64,000 nucleotides of DNA from Antedon mediterranea (taxonomy: Eukaryota > Echinodermata > Crinoidea > Comatulida > Antedonidae), in the NCBI RefSeq assembly GCF_964355755.1, contig NC_092671.1:37773304-37837303 (forward strand). The letters are read 5' to 3'. Below are positions 37,662 to 49,600 of the stretch, one piece after another; the first letter of the stretch is position 1, and the number at the start of each line of letters is the position of its first letter. Under the pieces are notes generated by a model, which saw nothing but the letters and a program-made list of their open reading frames with translations, did no database searches and had not been told where the DNA came from. The translations under genes and the position numbers were made by a program.

Positions 37662-37720
37662 TATGATAAAATTCAGTATGAAATTACAAATGATGTCAAA
37701 ATGTTGTTTTCATTTTTAGG

Positions 37721-37731
37721 TTCGCGCGAAA
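37721..37731 (-). promoter_or_regulatory. E2F-like site upstream of PRIM1
   Basis: The minus strand reads TTTCGCGCGAA about 60 bp upstream of the PRIM1 ATG. It is a near-palindromic match to the E2F consensus TTTSGCGC in otherwise CpG-poor DNA. E2F control of replication genes, primase included, is well established in animals; use of this site is inferred. Confidence 0.65.
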
Positions 37732-37926
37732 AAAACGATGTACACTAATTTAACATTGAGGGCGTTATCAAAACACTCTCCTTTTTTATCTTTCGAAGTT
37801 TTTTCAATACTTACTTAGTTTTCAGATCAATTAATTTAAATAGTGCTATCTTTTTTGATCAGATATCCAAAATGACTCTAATAACGGACCATGATAAATC
37901 TTAAAGTTGTATTTTATATTTTCATT

Positions 37927-38060
37927 TAAAGATATAGTGTCCCCAGTGTCCCCCTGTTATTAATTTTGACAAAAAATGGGATCCAAAACAATTATTTACC
38001 TGAAAACATTTGTTTTCCCTACCACCGGAATTAAGTGATTTTATATTAAAAATGTCCATC
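37927..38060. mobile_element. MITE family 2, left part
   Basis: TTAAAGATATAGTGTCCCC followed by a second GTGTCCCCC and TTAATTTTGACAAAAAATGG. It lies just before the promoter duplication. Confidence 0.5.
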
Positions 38061-38463
38061 CATGACTATGTTCATTTAAAAGTTTACGTACATTGATTTT
38101 AATTTATTTTTTCAACAATTATTAATTATGCAAACAAATTATAATGACAAAATGCCAAAGGATTGTCAAAGCGAACTTAGACACTGCTAATTGGTTTCTT
38201 TAATTATCGTTAATATCCAAAAACTGGAAGATTCAAAATCTTGGCAACTACTTGCTGTTCTGGTAGTGGTAAAAAGTTTATCTAGCCTGGGGAACTATTC
38301 CATTAAAAGGAAAGGAAAGTTGTGGAAATGGTACATATATTATGTAATGTGTAACATTCCGTTTAATTAAATTAAAATTTTACATTTATAAAAATAAGAA
38401 TATTAATAGATATATTAATGTGTTTAAATATAGTCTATTATGGGTGTGGCATTCGTGTGGGCG

Positions 38464-38469
38464 CACGTG
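38464..38469. promoter_or_regulatory. E-box CACGTG, copy 1
   Basis: Palindromic E-box inside GTGGGCGCACGTGGTGG of the first duplicate. In vertebrates ACACA is controlled by bHLH factors (SREBP, ChREBP) that can bind such boxes; a role here is inferred. Confidence 0.35.
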
Positions 38470-38952
38470 GTGGTGGTGGTATATTTTGAGTTAGTATCGT
38501 ACGACCTGGAAAATCCAGTCATCCATCATGAAAACATGACATGATCGCGCGGTGAGTTCAATTAATTTATTCCGGCTCAAAACAAATGCCAAAGGATTGT
38601 CAAAGCGAACTTTAGACACTGTTAATGTGCGTCACCAATAATAAGTTATTCAGTTTTCATCTTTCCATTTAAAAAAATCGTAATTCAATTAGTTTCTTTA
38701 ATTATCGTTAATATCCAAAAACTGGAAGATTCAAAATCTTGGCAACGCCCATTAGTTGCTGTTCTGGTAGTGGTAAAAAGTTTATCTAGCCTGGGGGACT
38801 ATTCCATTTTAAAAAGAAAAGTTGGCGAAATAGTACATACGTATTATATTATGTAATGTGTAACGAAATTTTACATTTATAAAAATAAGAATATTAATAG
38901 ATATTGATGTGTTAAAATATAGTCTATTATGGGTGTGGCATTCGTGTGGGCG

Positions 38953-38958
38953 CACGTG
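38953..38958. promoter_or_regulatory. E-box CACGTG, copy 2
   Basis: The same E-box in the second duplicate, about 490 bp from the first and about 170 bp before the candidate first-exon donor. Confidence 0.35.
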
Positions 38959-39059
38959 GTGGTATATTTTGAGTTTGTATCGTACGACGTACCTGGAAAA
39001 TCCAGTCATGCATGAAAACATGACATGATCGCGCGGCGGTGAGTTCAATTAAATTCATT

Positions 39060-39131
39060 CCGGTTCAAAACAAAGTCACGCCACCTCTCTTCACAACAAC
39101 ACAAACGGTTGCAAACAGAGAAGAAAGAAAG
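39060..39131 (+). other. ACACA: Candidate 5' UTR exon of ACACA
   Basis: CpG-containing sequence ends in GAAAGAAAG followed by the good donor GTAAGG at 39132, directly after the tandem duplication. The exon start is a guess. An alternative donor GCG/GTGAGT follows 39038, with its duplicate after 38551, so alternative first exons are possible. The exon has no supported coding content. Confidence 0.4.
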
Positions 39132-40178
39132 GTAAGGATTATACTGCATATTCACATGTGTTTCCAGTTGTTTTACTGGAGGTTTTTCAAGCTATATCAC
39201 ACGTTTGTAATAATTTAGGCTAGGCCTAGCTAGTAGTAGTTAATAATTAAGGCTTGAAGCCAAAGAAAGGAGGAGTCGAGTAGATAGGCCTACTAGCTAG
39301 GCTATATGAATATGATGATGCATCATGCACTGCATGCAGCAGCAGGCCAGGGCAGGGCAGTCCCTCTCGATCCTCTCTCTGATCCTCACTCACTCAGCAG
39401 CTTTCTTCTCCGATCCTTCCTAGGGCCCCTACACATAGACTAGGCTAGCTACCAATAAACATACGCAAAAGGCCATCAGGAGAGCCAGCGTCCAGGACGC
39501 AGGTACCTTACCTAAATTAGAATAGGGCTAGGCCTAGTAGGTAGCCTATGCTAGTATATTTATGTAGGCCTACGCCGCATTCATTTGACATGATGAGGGA
39601 TATTTTTTGGGGTAGGGCTAGCTAGACCTATAGGCTATAGTATAAGTTAAGATCGTTCTTTATTTATTTATTGGTGCTCCATTGCAGAGGTATTCAAAAT
39701 GAATAATCATTAGGCCTACTGTACTACAGAGACATGAGCTATACAGCAATCAGAAACTGATTTCCCCTGACATGTGGTCAACTGTTTTTTCTGGAGTATT
39801 TTATTCAGGTCGGCCGGATATCCTGTGCATTGCCATTGTGCAATGATAAAGAGCTGTTCAGTTTCTCGACGATCAATTTACTTTGATCTTTCTCAGGAAT
39901 GATAATGAAATTCAAAGTCGCATTACATTTTAAAAATATTTTCAAGCGATGATGTTATCTTTCAAATTGCTCATATTCATCCATTTGTACAATACTCAAT
40001 AGCTTTTCTTACCCAATTTGGATATTGGCCATACAATTTTAATTGTGCGCCAAAGTTGTGCTTACATTTCATCTTAATCTCATTTCCTCAAGTCCCTAAA
40101 CTATAAAACCAGATTTTATGTTTTGTTAAATATATGTCAGTTTGATTTTAATTTTTATGAAAAAAAATGTAAAATTGA

Positions 40179-40526
40179 TGCACTTGTCAATTGTATGACC
40201 CACTATACGACCCCCGAGAGAGGTGCGTCATTTGTCCGATGTGCGTCGTACCTTATGAATACCATGAGGCACCTGTGCATCAATAATATGACTTACCTTT
40301 AGGTGACCATGACGGATATCTTTGAAAAAGATGCACTGTGACCATGTCGTTTGTGATTATATTTTGAGCGGTAAAGTGACGGACATTGACACACCATTGT
40401 TCCTTGATGTAACATACCTTCTATTTTTTTTTACGCACCCCTGCGTCAATAATTATTTGTAAATGACGCACCCATGACCCACCTCTCCCACGGGTCGTAT
40501 AGTGGGTCATACAATTGACAAGTGCA
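40179..40526. mobile_element. 348-bp element with long inverted ends
   Basis: TGCACTTGTCAATTGTATGA then CCCACTATACGACCC faces GGGTCGTATAGTGGGTCATA then CAATTGACAAGTGCA, 35 bp of nearly perfect inverted repeat. Inner TGCGTCA and TGACGCA words repeat. No coding capacity. Confidence 0.85.
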
Positions 40527-40838
40527 TTAATACCAATCAATTTGATTTTATGCGTTATTTTAAATTTGCTCGTCTTCAAAGTTTACAAATGGGATGCTAA
40601 ACATTCTAGATCGGGTGATTTTTATTTATAACAGATTAAAGCGATATAGTACAATGTAACAATATGCTATAAAAGATAATCATTGACATGGATGTGTTTT
40701 TTGTATTGTTAATAGATAACCCATCATCTAAATTCATTTTTAGATTGATACTAATTTTTTTCTGATAAACATTATAGATAATGAGAATATATATGTTGTC
40801 ATTTATATCCGATTATTATTTTATATGTTATATATATA

Positions 40839-41161
40839 TTAAAAATGTATTGTCCCCCTGAAAAAATAATTACAAACAATTTTGTTTAAATACATGCCAT
40901 TTTAATGTCACATATTAATAGTATAATAATAGAAACAAAATGTATTTACCTAAAAAAATTGTAATTTAAAGAAAAAAAGGTTCAAATTGGCTGCCAGCCA
41001 ATGGATTTTTGGTTAAACTTGAAGTGAAAACTTCTTTTTTTCCCCCTTTTTTTTTGTACGGAAGTGATTAACTTGATTAAAACTACAAAATAACCAGTAT
41101 TCAAAGTCGGATTTAATCAATCTTCATTTTTCATGTTTTTGGGGGAACAGTACATCTTTAA
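40839..41161. mobile_element. MITE family 2, full-length copy
   Basis: Left end TTAAAAATGTATTGTCCCCC, right end GGGGGAACAGTACATCTTTA; inner sequence matches other copies. Lies in ACACA intron 1. Confidence 0.75.
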
Positions 41162-41738
41162 TTGAAAATGTGTAATAACTTCATTTTTAATTAATAAAAT
41201 ATTGATTAGGTTACCCACCATCTAATTTCATTTTTAATTAATTTATAATTATCAAGTCCACCCCTGAGTGACAATCACATTGATACAATATATTGTAATT
41301 TACATTTTTATGTAAATTCATTGAAAATCACCATAACGTGTTATACCAAATTACACTCTAACCAGCATTTTGTCAAAATACTGGTACTCTTTAATCCAAA
41401 TATGAATTTATTTTATTTGTTTTCCTTGATATTTTATTCATATACTACCAGCAGTTGTCATTACAGTTTCATTGACATGTTTTATAATTATCCTATCTTG
41501 TTCATTGCTGATGTGCAGTTCCCACTGATAGTACTAATTTGTTGAGGTGCTGACCATCTTTCAATTCTATTTAATCCTTGTAAAATAGTACTTTTAATTT
41601 CTTTACTGGATATTATATTAGTGTTAGAAATTAGTTTTTCTTTCGTTATATATTTTTCTCCATTTTCTCTTGTATTTATTTCAGGTTTGGTTTTGTAACG
41701 CAATTATTGGGGCAGTTTGCGGCACCCCTGTTGATGTG

Positions 41739-44700
41739 ATGGCGTCGAAGCAGACTCCGTCAGAGGATGCAGGACTCAAGAAGCCTGTGCTCTTCAGGTT
41801 AGGATCCATCTCGGAGCAAGGCACTGGTGATGTTAAGACTAATGGAGAAGTAAATGGCACAAATGATGTGGACTCTAATAAAAGGTTTGTAAAATATCAT
41901 TTGTTTATTTTAAAGATAAATTATAAAAAAATGTGTACAGAAACTTTAGTATGCTGTAATACTGTAGAAAGCAGACAACTTTGAGATGTCCCCTGTATAG
42001 AGGTTCGCCAGAGTGTATGTATTTTCCCCTCATTCTTTCACAGGCTAGTGTCCTCTTAAATGGGTGTCCCCTCAATAGGGATGTCCCAAAGTAGGATTCT
42101 GCTGTATTTATTCCTAAGACTTTTTTTATTCAATAATCTATCATGCACATTCAAGTTTATTTTGGAACATAGGAGCAATGACTTCCAATAGATGAGGCAA
42201 TGTGTAAGGTACATTATGTAAGAATAAAAAGTGTTTGCAGTGACAGGTCTCAGACCCTTGCCAGTTTATCATAAATATTCCTGACATCATTTTCATAAGA
42301 TAGCCCTTTCTACCATCAAATGGATACATTTTATCTGGTTAAAAATTACATAATTGGTTTGTGCAGTCAAAATAAGTCTACTGGGAGTGACTAGCATTAG
42401 GCCTACTAGTGTGTTATTATCAACTGATGATAGAGTACCAGTAACTATTCGTTGTATAATAGCAATGACATTGAAGCCCACTCAGTTAAGTTTTTAACCT
42501 GAATATATTTGTTATTATTTAATTCTACAACCAAATTTAAATTTGCTAATATCTTAAAACATTTGACAAACCCACAACAAAAATGAATTAAGTTATTTCA
42601 ATTGAATTTATGTATACTGCTATTTTTTCTACTGTATTTTAGTCATAAAATGGTAGATTCCGATATAAAATGTCCTGGTAATTCTTAAAATGACACAACT
42701 ACCAGTATTTTTAAATCATAATTATGTTTATTCATAGCAAGTTATCACAGAAAATTATAATATAGTATAGTACTGTATATGACTATAAACCCATTCTCAA
42801 GTATAAACCTCCCCCCCCCCCCCCTCTCTATCTCTCTCCTTCTCCATTTCCTTCTCTCTCTAAATTAGGTTACATTCAGGCGCAAGACTTTAGTAATTCC
42901 GAGTGTAATCCCACCCACTGTTTTCACCAAATTTACTTGCTCATGGAAAACTTTTGTATCAAATAATAATTTAAAGGGAATTGAGTATATTTTAAAAACT
43001 TTGATAAAGCTGAAAAGGTATTAAAGACCCCTTCCCTGCAATTTTGGACGATTTTTGGAAAATAATACATATATATCACTTTAAAAACATTAAACCATGT
43101 CATTCCTTGTCTTAAATGTACGTTTTATGGTAAATTATGATAAAAAGTGAGAAACAATGCACTACCTAAGTAGCTCGCGGCGATCGACCTCTCGTGGACG
43201 GTCTTTAGGCCTAGCCTAGCTAGGCTTAGTTTTGTAGGCCTAGCTGGTAAACATCGGTAACGTACGAACATCGTACGCTACCTATATACCTAGCCTGACG
43301 TTGTATAGTTGCTGCATTAATTGTCTTTCTATTTTTGCCAGACTCCGTTGATACAAATTGGGGAAAACCCGGTATTTTCGCTGAAAAGTTAGGAGTCTTC
43401 CATTTGTTTTGGCCTCACGATCGATCGAAAGGTGGGCGAATTACAGGTGAAAAACAAAAATATCAATCCGCGCGCAATGCATTTTGGGATTTATAGCGGG
43501 CCGCTATAATTATTAGAATCGACTTATTTTTCACATTTTTAACCGTTTAAAGACGAAAAAAGTTATCGCAATAGGATCATATAGTATTATTTTTACATTA
43601 AATATAGTTTGTGATCTTAAATTAGATCTAAAAAACGTAGGGAATGGGGCTTTAAGAATTATAAGAGGGCTAAAGCTCTGTCTATACTATCAAACTTGAT
43701 GTGACAACAAAAAGTCATGTGCCCATATATGGACATGATGATGTCATATCAATACCATAGGCATAGCACTATCATATTTAAGTATATCACTACCATATTA
43801 AGCACATCACTTTTTTTATCAAACTAGTTTGATAGTGTAGACAGAGCTTTACATTTCATTATGTTATTTACTGCCCTCTAGTGAGAGCATTGAATTGTCA
43901 TGGTTAGCTTGACCATGTTATAATGTCAAGGCAACGTTTTTACTAACATTTTAACAATAATGGTTTTAATTGAATTGTTGCTGATAAAGGATACTTACCT
44001 TGAAAGCTAACACACCTGTGGTGTCCTATTGAATGTGATAAAGGTAATCAGTCTATTCTAATCTAAGCACTTAGCAGGTTTTTTTCTTTCTTGTGACATC
44101 TTTGTGTATTTATTTGTGAACAGGGAAATTCCATCTTCATTTCAACTTAGACAATTTTACAATAAGCCTACAAGTACTTATCATTGTGTTTGTATTAGTT
44201 AAGTATATTGATTGTTTATTCGTAACTTGCAGAAAAATGGTTAGTTAAAAGTATTATTAGTTTTCACCCATTTAATTGCCTTTGATTTGATTGATCTTAA
44301 TTTAAGTTTTTTATTCCTTGAAAACACATTGTTACCTTGACACTTGTTCATTTCCTTGAATCATGGAGCTATTGAATCTGCATCTGTTTTGAAAGTGTGT
44401 TACCTTCAAAATCAAACACTTGCTGATGAGTGGCTTGATACTGTATGTACATTGGACCACAACAGTCACTCACTGCTGCACAATAAATAACACAATTTAC
44501 CATTGTTGTCAAATGTTACTGAGTTTTATTGTACATCAGATTTCCTGTAATGTTGTACTGTGTGAGTTTTTAACATTTATGGAAGGTAAGTAAGACATTT
44601 ATGCTTTTTTGTTTTATTTTCAGCTCTGAAAGTTCGATTGAAGCTGCAGCTGCTAAAACCAAGGGAATGCCCAAGCCTAGATACAGGTATTGTTATGTTA

Positions 44701-46654
44701 TTAATTTCATCAGCCAAATAGTTTCAACTTAAAAATAGTCGTTGTTGTTATTGTCAGTCATTATAATAAGTGTGAAGTAGCCATATTCAATTGTAGAGAG
44801 TCAAATGGCCGAGCGGTTAAGGCAGAGGTGGCGTTTATGAGCCAAACAATATCGGCAAGGTTTCGAGGCCAACTCGCTCTATAGTTCTGGTGGTGGAACA
44901 AGTTTCCTCTGATAAGGAAAACCGTATTTCCAGTGTACAAAGTTATAACCAGTGTACACTTTAAAGAACCCAGTTCATCATTCAAGACGAGTAGGGGGTT
45001 ACCCTGGTGAACTTGGTTCACAAAATAACCCCTGTATCAGGAGGATTGATAGGACAGTGATTAATTTACTAAATCTAGTGATAATACTAGTCTTGAGCAG
45101 GTCTAGCAGATTCAATTCAATTCAAAATATTTTTGTCCAAAAGACAATAAGTTAAAAAAAACAGTATAATGACAGAATGATATTTTTTTTTTTTAATCCC
45201 AAAAAGATGAAAATCTTGTGACGGGATTGCCTTGACATGATACCAAGTTCAAGTTCAAGTTCAAAAAAACATTTATTTATTCAACAATGGCATTATACAG
45301 TATAATATAATTATAGGTGTGTACATAAATGAAAACATAGTAATAAGCCATCATCATATACCTGCAACCTTCCGAGAGAAAGAAAAGCTTAACTTTACTA
45401 ATTTTGTTCAGTTATAGTTTCTTTACTACAAGGCCAATGTCCTATTGTTGATCTTTAATTATTTGGCTGTGGAGCTCATGGTCAAATTGCACTAGGAGAT
45501 ACAATCGATATATTTAGCTATCATATTGTTGAACTTAGCAATTTATATAAGATAGCTTTCAGGTTTCTGAAAGTGTTATGATTTGTGGTCTATTATTAGG
45601 AGAATGTTATCTTAAAATGATATGAAGTACAATACTTGTTTAAAATATTACTCAATGAACGATAAGATATGTTCTTGAACTCTTACCCTTATATATATAC
45701 TTATTTATTTACTATTATAATGTAAGTATAACTTCATTTGCTGTGATTTCATAAGGGTCTATTTCTGCTGCATGGCACCGAATAAATCATTTATTCCAAA
45801 ATCTAATTTTTATATTGACAGCATTTCTGCTCAATTTTTTGCTTCAAATAACCGTTTAAATTAGTGGGTGGTCGTTGACAAAAATCGTTTTGGTCCTGGC
45901 GGGCAATTCAAACGTTACTGCAGTGTCGTTGACTCAAGGTCAGCAGCTGTCAATAAAATAACCATTATTTTATGTTGGAGCTAAAAGTGCCCCAGCAATA
46001 AACTGATTAAATGGTGTTTTAACACCGAATTGAATGGGTGTTTTTAACCGGTTATTTTGCACTGCCTTTTAACCGGTTACCACAAAATTGTCCTGTGTCT
46101 GCTCCCAAGAAATTGGAGTTAATTTATTCACATTGTTTTTAACCAGTTATTTTATGCAGCAGAAACAGGACCTAAGAAAACACTTCCTTCTTTAAAACAA
46201 ATTAAAATATAATCATTCATTTGACCTAAAAAAAAATACAGTTTAGTATTTCCTCTTGTAACTTGGGTGCTTTGTTGTATAGATAATATAAATGTTTTTT
46301 GTATGTGGTTTAACATAAGTAAATGTAATTTAGTACTAGTGACTATCACAGTTACTACACATTTGGTACTTAACAACGGCACAATAGTTTACTAGTAATA
46401 CCCCATTGGTGTGCATTGAATAAGATCAATATAATAAGACCTTGGTGACTCACTCACAGGAAAAAAGAATGACTTTTACTGGTTATTCTTTTATTTAACT
46501 TAGGCCTTCTATGTCCGGCCTGAATCTTGTGGAATTGGATGGTAGTAGAAGGCAGTCTCTAGGCTCAGAAGGCAGGAGGAGTAGTATGTCTACTAGCGTG
46601 GCCTCGCCAGCTGAATTTGTCAATAAAAGTGGAGGCAATTATGTTATTGATAAG
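41739..46654 (+). CDS. ACACA: ACACA exons 2-4: regulatory N-terminus
   Basis: Exons 41685-41884 (coding from 41739), 44624-44686 and 46504-46654. The first ~70 residues are weakly conserved, in line with the variable N-terminus of animal ACCs. The exon 3/4 junction splits the Arg codon of [10 protein letters not shown]; Ser74 matches the AMPK-phosphorylated serine of mammals (Ser79/80), with Arg at -4 and Leu at +4 kept. A second Ser/Arg-rich stretch ([17 protein letters not shown]) precedes VASPAEFV. Confidence 0.9.
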
Positions 46655-49600
46655 GTACGTATTCTCTGCTTGTTGTCGTGAGTTCTCTGTAGCATGCACT
46701 TGTCGTTTTATTATCTGTTAACTGATTAATGGTCAGTGACCGAAAACAACCATCGTTTAAATAAATATTTTTAGCAAACACACCTCCATGCTAAGTAGAT
46801 TTTTAGTAAATAAATAAGTAGTTTACCAAAACATACTGTTCTTTTTAAAGAATGTCTGATTTATGAGAAAAAAGGGGAAATTCAAATTAAGTATGATTAA
46901 AAAAAGATTATGAGGAATTAATTAATTTAACTGGAGGTTATTTTTACCACTAATTAACATGATCAGAATACTACCATCAACATTAATTAAATAAATAAGA
47001 ATAATGAAATATGATGGCACCACAGATTTAATAAATAAATAAATATATTATTAAGTAATTATTCTGCCTTTATTATACTTGCAAGTTGCATTAAAATATG
47101 CAAATTTACAGGTTGACTTATTCTATTTTGAGAAGAGAAACTCAACAGTTCTTTTCAGAACCAATATATACGTAGTTTATCACAAACTTTATATCAACAT
47201 TTGATTTCGCCATGCAAACCTTCAAACAATAAATTCTCTTTTGGTTGATAATTAAACATTTTAGTCAATTATAAGTACCATAAAAAAGTAATTTAAACAA
47301 TTCATTTAATTTAATTATAAATAATTTAAAATATAATACTAATTTGTTACTAATTATTTTTAAATAATAATAGTATGTTGTCAACATAAAACAAATGTAC
47401 AAACAATCTTAACTCTGTCCACACTATCAAACTTTATGTGACCAAAAATGTGATGTGCCTATATATGGACATGATGATGTCATATCACTACCATATTTGG
47501 GTATATCACTACCACTTTTCTGTCAAACTAGTTTAATAGTGTATTGGACAGAGATTAAATAATGCAATAAATATATTTATGCAATTTTAGGTATTGATAG
47601 CCAATAACGGCATTGCTGCCGTGAAATGTATGAGGTCAATACGAAGATGGAGTTACGAGATATTCCGAACCGAGAAAGCTATTAAATTTGTAGTCATGGT
47701 TACACCAGAGGACTTGAAAGCTAATGCTGGTTGGTTCACATCAAAGTTGTTTTTTTTCTTGTACTTTTTATAATTTGTGGTGCTATATTTGTGAGAAATC
47801 ATTTTTCATTAACATTGTTAATCAGGTTTATTACAAGGACGTTATTGCACGATGGGAATGGTTTGGGAGCAAACGTCATGACGCATTCTTACAAACAAGT
47901 CGCGTACATATGCGTTTTACGATAAATGATCGCAAATCAAATTTCTACAAGTATAACAATTAATGGTTTTTTTAAATTTCTAGAATATATTCGCATGGCA
48001 GATCAATATGTGCCTGTACCAGGAGGAACAAACAATAATAATTACGCGAACGTCGAGCTGATTCTGGATATTGCGAAGCGAGTGCAAGTTCAAGCCGTGT
48101 GGGCTGGATGGGGTCATGCCTCGGAAAATCCCAAACTTCCAGAGTTACTTCATAAAAACAACATCGCTTTTATCGGTTAGTTAAAATTTTTTTTATATTT
48201 GTTTAAATTCAGTTTATTAGTTTAACTTTTGCTAAGTGTGTTCTTAGTTAAGGTAATTAATTGCTACAAATATCTTGTTTTTGCATTTTGTCATTTTCGT
48301 AGAAGTTTCAGGACATATGTAATTCCAGGATATTCGGTGTTGATAATAGCTTTTAAGCCAGTTTCAAGTAGTTCATATGTTAACTTTAGTTGTAAATTGA
48401 AAGATAATCCTATAATCTAGTATTTATTTACTGGCTTATACCACACATGCTTACCACAAGCAATACACTTAGCATCTAAAGCACTGTCTACACTATCAAA
48501 CTTTATATGACAAAAAAATGTGATGTGCCCATATATGGACATGATGATGTCATATCACTGCCATATTTGGGTATATCACTACCAAATTTGAGGATATCAC
48601 ATCTATATTTGAGCATTTCACTACCATATTTGGGCACAAGTACAAATTTATAATTCATATTCCAAGTAATAAATACATTGTCCCTGGAAAAGAATAGAAT
48701 AAAAGACTGTTCACTAACTTTACTACTTCTAAATTGGCCTAATTTAGAAGAAAAACAATATTACAACGAAGCAGTCACAATGTATAAAATAATGAATAAC
48801 TTGACACCATCCTACTTAAGAAACAGATTCTATGAACGCAAACAAACATATAATACTAGATCAAATGATATTCTAAGTTTACGTAAGGCAAACACTGAGT
48901 ATAAAAAGAAAAGTTTCTCGTATTCTGACGCAAAGCTATGGAATAGTTTAAATGCTATAAACTCAAATGCAATTACAGCTCCTAATATACATATATTTAA
49001 AAAAATTATAAATGACCAAAGATAAAATATACTTGAAACTCTATATTTTTCATGAAATCTTTTTTTTTTTTTTTTTTTTTCTCTACTGTAAATTATAACT
49101 TGTGTAATAGTATAAATAGTTTTGTAGTAAGTAACGGCCTTGTGAAAAACACCAATATTGTGATTCAAGTGTGGCATCCGTTTTGAAATAAAGTTGTTAT
49201 TACTATTATTATTACATGCAAACACGTTTAATAGTATTAATTTATTATTGATAGTGTAGACAGAGCTTTAAGCTGAGTCAAGGGAATTGCCAAGTGATTA
49301 TGCATTCTACTTCAACTGAATCATTTTTTAAAATAATTTAAATGCTTTTTGTTTAAATATCATGATAAAAATAAAAAAAGAAAATCAAGATGGGAATGAA
49401 ATGAGATTTGAATATTTAATAATATTTATTTACATTGTTTAGGACCACCTGAACATGCTATGTGGGCCCTTGGCGACAAGATAGCTTCTTCAATTGTAGC
49501 TCAGAGTGCAGGTGTGCCTACACTCCCATGGAGTGGGGATGGGCTTACAATTGAATGGTCCCCCGAAGATATGAAGAAGAATAAATCTATTACAGTCCCT

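Larger units (their letters stand above)
38151..39075. repeat. Tandem duplication in the PRIM1-ACACA intergenic region
   Basis: Two adjacent copies, 38151-38584 and 38585-39075, share long nearly identical stretches: GATTGTCAAAGCGAAC, CCAAAAACTGGAAGATTCAA, GGGTGTGGCATTCGTGTGGG, GAAAACATGACATGATCGCG and others. The second copy has about 60 extra bases near 38625-38690. Each copy carries a CACGTG E-box and a GCG/GTGAGT donor-like word. The unit ends close to the likely first exon of ACACA. Confidence 0.9.
39132..41684. other. ACACA intron 1 (presumed)
   Basis: The first 500 bp are rich in TAGGCCTA-type palindromes (TAGGCCTAGCTAG, TAGGCCTACTAGCTAGG). The element at 40179-40526 and the MITE at 40839-41161 follow. 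No CArG-MITE is present. Confidence 0.6.
41885..44623. other. ACACA intron 2
   Basis: No exon recognised. Contains a poly-C/CT tract (42811-42862), the element at 43020-43654 and a CArG-MITE at 43673-43850; 43850-44600 shows nothing recognisable. Confidence 0.6.

Noticed and set aside
47724-47963. Intronic open frame after the ACACA exon ending at 47729
   Set aside because: It is unspliced read-through; the protein continues at 47984 as [15 protein letters not shown].
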